From Clostridiales bacterium (GTDB lineage Bacteria; Bacillota; Clostridia; Christensenellales; Aristaeellaceae), in contig SVGY01000004.1 of NCBI GenBank assembly GCA_015056145.1, positions 1-64,000 of the forward strand: a stretch of 64,000 bases of DNA, read 5' to 3'. Below the pieces are notes generated by a model, which was not told the origin of the DNA, did no database searches, and was given only the letters and a program-made list of their open reading frames with translations. Below, in pieces: positions 59,406-64,000 of the stretch. Position 1 is the stretch's first letter. Each line of letters begins with the position of its first letter. The position numbers and the translations under genes were made by a program.

Positions 59406-61868
59406 GTGATAAAGCATGATTTGAATGGCGCATGGAAAATGCGGCAGGTTGGACTGGAAAAATGGCATGAAGCAATCGTTCCCGGTTCTGTTTATGGCGA
59501 TCTGCTTCGGGATGGCACCATTCCTGATCCTTTTTTTCGTGAAAACGAGAGAGAGGCCTTTGATCTGCTGAAAAACGAGTTTGAATACGAGCGTACCTTT
59601 TGCCTGGATGATGAAATACTGGCTGCTTCCCGGCTCATTCTGCGTTTTGAAGGCATTGATACCCTGGCCGATGTTTATCTGAACGGCGCCTTGCTTGCCA
59701 GCGTGGATAATATGCATATCACCTGGGAGTGGGATGTGAAGGACTTCCTTTGCGCCGGAGAAAACACACTGCGCATATTGTTCCATTCTCCCATAACATA
59801 TGCACTGGACGCATTTGAAAAAAGCCCCGGCTGGTATTCTACCGACGCCATCCCCGGTTTCCAGCATGTACGGAAGGTACACTGCATGTATGGATGGGAC
59901 TGGGGTCCCCGTCTGCCTGATGCAGGCATCTGGCGCGATGTGAGCCTGCTTGCTGTGGATGAAGGACGCATTACCGATGTGCTTGTGCTTCAGCATCACA
60001 ACGAGGGGCATGTGCGCCTGGAAATCAAGCCTGAATTTGAAATGATGGAAGGAAAAACGGGGGAGTGGACAGCTCTTGTCACTGCTCCCTCCGGCAAGCA
60101 GTACACTGCCGATGCCAACGGAATCGTCGATATTGATGCTCCTGAGCTTTGGTGGCCCGCAGGGTACGGCAGTCAGCCGCTGTACCTTGTGGAAGTGAGG
60201 CTTACATCTTCCGGCGCAGAGCAGGATGTGTGGACGGCCCGCATCGGTCTGCGTACGCTGTCCATCTCCCGGGACAAGGATCAATGGGGCGAAGAATTCT
60301 GCCATATTGTCAATGGCGTGAAGGTTTTCGCCATGGGCGGCGATTACATTCCCGAGGACAATCTCTTTGGACGCATCACCCCCGAGCGCACCCGACGGCT
60401 ATTGGAGGATGCCAAGCTTGCCAACTTCAATACCATTCGCATCTGGGGCGGTGGTTATTATCCTCCGGATTTCTTCTTTGATATCTGCGATGAGCTTGGC
60501 TTGATGGTCTGGCAGGACTTTATGTATGCCTGCGCTTTCTATGACCTCACCCCTGATTTTGAACGTTCCATCCGCAAGGAAACAGAGCAGAATGTGCGAC
60601 GCATGCGCATCCATCCTTCCCTTGCGCTGCTTTGTGGCAACAACGAAATGGAAATGTTCCAGGCCCGTGCCCTGGAGCACGATATGACTGGCAGGGGTGG
60701 TGGCTTTGCCCATTCCGCTATGCATCATCATGCGGATTATATCAAAATGTTTGAATATCTCATTCCCTCCATCTGTGAAAAAGAAGCGCCCCAAACCTAC
60801 TACTGGCCGGCTTCCCCCTCCAGCGGAGGCAGTTTTGACGACCCCAATGCAGAAAACCGTGGCGATGTTCATTATTGGGATGTATGGCATGGGGAGAAAC
60901 CCTTCACCGATTATCGTAATTATCATTTCCGGTATACTTCGGAATTTGGTTTCCAGTCCTTCCCTTGCCTGAAAACTGTAGAAAGCTTTACTTTGCCGGA
61001 GGACCGTAATATTTTCTCCCGCATCATGGAGCGGCATCAGCGCAATCAGGCTGCCAACGGAAAGATCCTTTCCTACCTGTCGCAAACCTATCTTTATCCC
61101 ACGGATTTTGATCAGCTGCTGTATGCCTCGCAGCTTATGCAGGCGGATGCGATCCGTTACGGAGTGGAACACTGGCGGCGCAACCGTGGCCGCTGTATGG
61201 GTGCAGTGATCTGGCAGCTGAACGACTGCTGGCCTGTTGCATCCTGGGCATCCATCGACTATTTCGGCCGCTGGAAGGCACTGCACTATGCAGCCAAACG
61301 TTTCTTCGCCCCTGTGATGATCAGTTGCTGCGAGGAAGGCGAGATCACACAGAATCCCAAGATCAACGAGTTTATGACCACGCCCATTCTTTGCAGTGCA
61401 AGGCTCAGCGTAGTCAACGAGACCATGCAGCCCGTAAGTGGCGAAGTTCGTTGGTCGCTGCGCAACGCTGAAGGAACTATCCTGCAGGAGGGAAGCAAAT
61501 CTGTTACCGTGGAAGCCCTTTCCTCCCTGTGGCTTGATAAATTGGAATTTGAAGATGCTTCCCTTCTGGATAACTACCTCAGCTTTGCTTTTGTTACAGA
61601 TGAGAAAACGGTCAGCGAAGGCACAGTGATCTTCTGTGCTCCCAAGCATTTCCATTTTGCGGATCCGGAGCTGGAAGTGGAGCGGGATGACGAGGATATC
61701 ATCATCACCGCTAAAGCTTATGCAAAATCCGTCTGCATCGAAAGTGATGATCCCGATATGCTTATCAGCGATAATTTCTTTGATATGAACCCGGGTCAGC
61801 GTCGGGTACATGTGCTGCGCGGCAAGGCGGATGGCCTGAAGGTGCGCAGTGTATATAACATCCGCTAA
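59406..61868 (+). CDS. GH2 beta-mannosidase
   Basis: The 820-residue cytoplasmic enzyme removes mannose from beta-1,4-manno-oligosaccharides. The N-terminal sugar-binding domain (1-170) has FEGIDTLADVYLNG and YGWDWGPRLPDAGIWRDV, the central Ig-like domain follows, and the barrel has the acid/base Glu in GNNEMEM and the nucleophile Glu in TSEFGFQSFP. GTG 59406 has GGAGG seven bases upstream and removes 14 residues from the track ORF. VOC and reductase genes follow closely. Confidence 0.9.
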   Translation: MIKHDLNGAWKMRQVGLEKWHEAIVPGSVYGDLLRDGTIPDPFFRENEREAFDLLKNEFEYERTFCLDDEILAASRLILRFEGIDTLADVYLNGALLASVDNMHITWEWDVKDFLCAGENTLRILFHSPITYALDAFEKSPGWYSTDAIPGFQHVRKVHCMYGWDWGPRLPDAGIWRDVSLLAVDEGRITDVLVLQHHNEGHVRLEIKPEFEMMEGKTGEWTALVTAPSGKQYTADANGIVDIDAPELWWPAGYGSQPLYLVEVRLTSSGAEQDVWTARIGLRTLSISRDKDQWGEEFCHIVNGVKVFAMGGDYIPEDNLFGRITPERTRRLLEDAKLANFNTIRIWGGGYYPPDFFFDICDELGLMVWQDFMYACAFYDLTPDFERSIRKETEQNVRRMRIHPSLALLCGNNEMEMFQARALEHDMTGRGGGFAHSAMHHHADYIKMFEYLIPSICEKEAPQTYYWPASPSSGGSFDDPNAENRGDVHYWDVWHGEKPFTDYRNYHFRYTSEFGFQSFPCLKTVESFTLPEDRNIFSRIMERHQRNQAANGKILSYLSQTYLYPTDFDQLLYASQLMQADAIRYGVEHWRRNRGRCMGAVIWQLNDCWPVASWASIDYFGRWKALHYAAKRFFAPVMISCCEEGEITQNPKINEFMTTPILCSARLSVVNETMQPVSGEVRWSLRNAEGTILQEGSKSVTVEALSSLWLDKLEFEDASLLDNYLSFAFVTDEKTVSEGTVIFCAPKHFHFADPELEVERDDEDIIITAKAYAKSVCIESDDPDMLISDNFFDMNPGQRRVHVLRGKADGLKVRSVYNIR

Positions 61869-61880
61869 GGAGGAAAGACA

Positions 61881-62342
61881 ATGAATCTGCCTGTTCTTGG
61901 AACCTACACCCCTTCGCAGGTTGCCGTCATTTGCCACGATATTGAGGCGACCAAAAAGGCTTACGCACTGTTTCTTGGCAAAGAAGTGCCTCCTACCGTC
62001 GACGCAGGTGAATACTCCGTCACAAAGACTGAGTATTACGGTCAGGCTAATCCCGATGCCTCTTGCGTGATGGCTTTCTTCGATCTGGGCAATATCCAGC
62101 TGGAACTGATTCAGCCCAACGAGGCAAAGTCCACCTGGAGAGACTTTCTTGAAAAGAACGGAGAAGGCCTGCATCACCTTGCCTTTAATGTACCGGATAT
62201 CAACAAAGCCATGGACGATATGAAAGCCCAGGGCTTTGAACTGACCCAGTTCGGCTACTATGGAGACGGCAGCGGAGCCTATGCCTACTTTGATGCCACC
62301 AAGCAGCTGAAATGCTTTGTGGAGCTTCTTTGCAGCTTCTGA
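61881..62342 (+). CDS. VOC-family metalloprotein
   Basis: A 153-residue vicinal-oxygen-chelate protein (glyoxalase/methylmalonyl-CoA epimerase fold) made of two beta-alpha-beta-beta-beta units. The metal ligands appear as Gln13 in SQVAVI, Glu in LELIQP, His in GLHHLAF and Glu in FVELLC, where epimerases often have His first. The function (isomerase, lyase or resistance protein) is not certain. It starts 12 bases after the mannosidase gene with GGAGG, so it is probably in the same operon and may act on a sugar derivative. Confidence 0.82.
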   Translation: MNLPVLGTYTPSQVAVICHDIEATKKAYALFLGKEVPPTVDAGEYSVTKTEYYGQANPDASCVMAFFDLGNIQLELIQPNEAKSTWRDFLEKNGEGLHHLAFNVPDINKAMDDMKAQGFELTQFGYYGDGSGAYAYFDATKQLKCFVELLCSF

Positions 62343-62382
62343 CAACCTCATATGACACAACAGCAGAAAGGAATTTATCAAC

Positions 62383-63516
62383 ATGCAATATACTGAATTT
62401 GGCAAAACCGGTATCAAGATGTCCCGGCTGGGCTTTGGCGCAATGCGTTTGCCCAGCAAGGAAGTGGATGGAAAGAAGATCTTTGATGAAGAAGAAAGCA
62501 TCCGCATGATGCAGCGTGCTTACGAGCTGGGTGTGAACTATTTCGATACCGCTCCCGGCTACTGCGATACCATCTCCGAAATCATTGTGGGTAAGGCAGT
62601 AAAGAGTTTCCGTGACAAGATCTATCTTTCCACTAAATATCCTTCGGAAGAGGCATCCGGCGACGATTTTGAGAAGAAGCTGGCTCATTCCCTGAAACAG
62701 CTGGATACAGACTACATCGACTTCTATCATTTCTGGGGTATTTCCCTGGACAAGTACGAAAACCGTATTGATACCCCTGACGGCCCTCTTGCCCGTGCTC
62801 TCAAACTGCGAGATCAGGGCGTTATCAGAAACATTTCCTTTTCTTTCCACGACAAGCCCGAGAATATGATCGAGATCATCAAGCGGGGCAATGGCGTTTT
62901 CGCTTCCGTGCTGTGCCAGTACAACTTGCTGGATCGTGCCAACGAGGATGCTATTGCTTTTGCCCATGAGCAGGGCCTGGGCGTTACCATCATGGGCCCT
63001 GTAGGCGGCGGCCGTCTTGGCGCACCTTCCAAGGCCATTCAGGATCTGATGCCCGGCAAGGTTCAATCCACCGCTGAAACGGCGCTGCGCTTTGTGATGA
63101 ACAATGCCAATGTGAACATCGCCCTTTCGGGTATGAGCAGCATGGAAATGGTAGAAGAAAACTGCAAGGTTGCCAGCAATATGGAACCCCTTTCCGATGA
63201 AGAAAACCAGCGCCTGCATGCAATGATGGAGGAAAACAAGCGCCTTGCTGACCTGTACTGCACCGGCTGCAATTACTGCATGCCCTGTCCCAAAGGCCTG
63301 AATATTCCTGAACTGTTCAAACTGATGAACTATCACCAGGTATACCAGCTCACGGATTATGCCAAGGCAAATTATGCCTCTATTGGTACCAATCCCTGGC
63401 AGAAGTATGAAAATGCAGCCGCCTGCGTGGGATGCGGTCTTTGTGAAAAGAAATGTCCTCAGCACCTCAATATTCGTGAGCAGTTGAAAAAGACCCACGA
63501 AACCCTCAAGGGTTGA
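62383..63516 (+). CDS. Aldo/keto reductase with two 4Fe-4S cluster motifs
   Basis: The 377-residue paralogue of the reductase at 6678 has the barrel tetrad candidates (Asp and Tyr in FDTAPGYC, Lys in LSTKYP, His in YHFWG) and the same ferredoxin-like tail with CTGCNYCMPCP and CVGCGLCEKKCP. It follows the VOC gene by 40 bases, with AGAAAGGAA before the ATG, so it probably belongs to the mannosidase operon. It may reduce a carbonyl made from the sugar; the substrate is unknown. Confidence 0.9.
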   Translation: MQYTEFGKTGIKMSRLGFGAMRLPSKEVDGKKIFDEEESIRMMQRAYELGVNYFDTAPGYCDTISEIIVGKAVKSFRDKIYLSTKYPSEEASGDDFEKKLAHSLKQLDTDYIDFYHFWGISLDKYENRIDTPDGPLARALKLRDQGVIRNISFSFHDKPENMIEIIKRGNGVFASVLCQYNLLDRANEDAIAFAHEQGLGVTIMGPVGGGRLGAPSKAIQDLMPGKVQSTAETALRFVMNNANVNIALSGMSSMEMVEENCKVASNMEPLSDEENQRLHAMMEENKRLADLYCTGCNYCMPCPKGLNIPELFKLMNYHQVYQLTDYAKANYASIGTNPWQKYENAAACVGCGLCEKKCPQHLNIREQLKKTHETLKG

Positions 63517-63611
63517 TTCTTCAAGCCCATTTATTGCGCATGCTTTTCAAATGTGGGATCATTTTGTCTGCTTTTTGGCTGAAAATATACTCTCTTTGGG
63601 AAACTAATCAG

Positions 63612-63640
63612 TAGACATTATGAAAAAAACATGGTATAAT
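63612..63640 (+). promoter_or_regulatory. Promoter of the right-edge gene
   Basis: TAGACA, 17 bases, then TGGTATAAT, an extended -10 with a consensus hexamer. Confidence 0.78.
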
Positions 63641-63685
63641 TTTTTCAAACTAATTTCAGACATAAAGTAGGAAAGGAGGGAAAGC

Positions 63686-64000
63686 ATGATTTCAAATGCA
63701 AGAAAAACCATAGGCGTTTTCATCAACCAGTCTGACGGGAACTTTGAAAACCTTATTTATCATGGAGTTCAGAAGCGGGCCAAGGAGCTCGATTACGACG
63801 TTATTTTCTTCTGCACCGTTGGCACCCGTGCCAGCGGCAATTCCTACGACATTCTTGAAAGAGGCATGTTTTCCTTCGCCCCTGTAGAACGTTTGGATGG
63901 AATTATCGCTGCCCCCAATAGCTATGAAATGGCGAATACTCAGGATATCTTTTTTGACATGCTTAAAGCCCGTGTCAAATGTCCTGTTGTCTTTGTTCGG
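63686..64000 (+). CDS. Sugar-binding-domain sensor or regulator, partial
   Basis: This gene is cut by the right edge and missing from the ORF track; 105 codons are present. AAAGGAGGG is five bases before the ATG. The product begins RKTIGVFINQSDGNFENLIYHG, followed by KELDYDVIFFCT and RLDGIIAAPNS, the start of a periplasmic-binding-protein-like (LacI-type) ligand domain. There is no signal peptide and no helix-turn-helix before it. In Clostridia such cytoplasmic domains are often followed by GGDEF, histidine-kinase or AraC output; which one applies here lies outside the window. Confidence 0.8.
   Translation, partial: MISNARKTIGVFINQSDGNFENLIYHGVQKRAKELDYDVIFFCTVGTRASGNSYDILERGMFSFAPVERLDGIIAAPNSYEMANTQDIFFDMLKARVKCPVVFVR

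Overview
The window looks like chromosomal DNA of an anaerobic, plant-fibre-degrading, Gram-positive bacterium of class Clostridia, probably an uncultured gut or rumen lineage. The pointers are the IspH-S1 fusion, the HutP-family gene ahead of cytidylate kinase, sortases and a cell-wall-sorted surface protein, a Na+-pumping biotin decarboxylase cluster, 4Fe-4S aldo/keto reductases, many TTGACA/TATAAT promoters and strong AGGAGG ribosome sites. A lower-rank guess (Christensenellales-like) cannot be supported from sequence alone. I saw no tRNA, rRNA, CRISPR array, prophage or intact insertion sequence.

Layout. 1-941: AT-rich edge with strong hairpins and a lone nucleotidyltransferase gene that looks acquired. 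1.1-6.6 kb, minus strand: HutP-family protein, a Cmk-PlsC fusion, an IspH-ribosomal S1 fusion and an archaeal-type aspartyl-tRNA synthetase. 6.7-14 kb: 4Fe-4S aldo/keto reductase, GNAT acetyltransferase, iron alcohol dehydrogenase (minus), cysteine synthase, MATE exporter, PurC and a CapE-like nucleotide-sugar dehydratase. 14.3-19.5 kb: five-gene biotin-dependent carboxyltransferase/decarboxylase cluster with a membrane Na+ pump. 19.7-22.5 kb: DUF4342-like protein and a two-component system. 22.6-28 kb: eukaryote-type NADP isocitrate dehydrogenase (minus), HAD phosphatase, flavodoxin-fold reductase (minus), dnaX and rsmA. 28.1-30.8 kb: CE15-like esterase and GH13 glucosidase. 30.8-35.6 kb: odd membrane protein (minus), NadD-YqeK fusion, RsfS and a second two-component system. 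35.7-43 kb: SWIM/SNF2 helicase (minus) and a heterodimeric ABC exporter. 43.1-48.3 kb: xylan-sugar operon (GH3, xylulokinase, FucI-family isomerase). 48.5-53.2 kb: propeller-HD-GYP receptor overlapping a GH9 gene. 53.2-55.2 kb: uncharacterised barrel protein (minus) and a secreted protein. 55.3-59.3 kb: sortase C, a sorted pilin-like protein and a sortase B fused to a C39-like domain. 59.4-63.5 kb: GH2 beta-mannosidase, VOC protein and a second 4Fe-4S aldo/keto reductase. 63.7 kb to the end: start of a sugar-binding-domain sensor or regulator.

How it fits together. Much of the right half serves fibre use: hydrolases for xylan, cellulose-type, mannan and alpha-glucan oligosaccharides, most without signal peptides and so acting on imported oligosaccharides; pentose isomerisation and phosphorylation; and receptors that may couple sugar sensing to cyclic di-GMP or transcription. 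The decarboxylase cluster would turn carboxylate chemistry into a sodium gradient. The least ordinary items are the sortase B-C39 fusion, the propeller-HD-GYP receptor next to GH9, the FucI-family isomerase sitting where xylose isomerase would be expected, and a decarboxylase cluster carrying both 12S-type and 5S-type carboxyltransferases. Three fusions of operon neighbours (Cmk-PlsC, IspH-S1, NadD-YqeK) also occur in one window. All family assignments are from motif reading; no searches were run.
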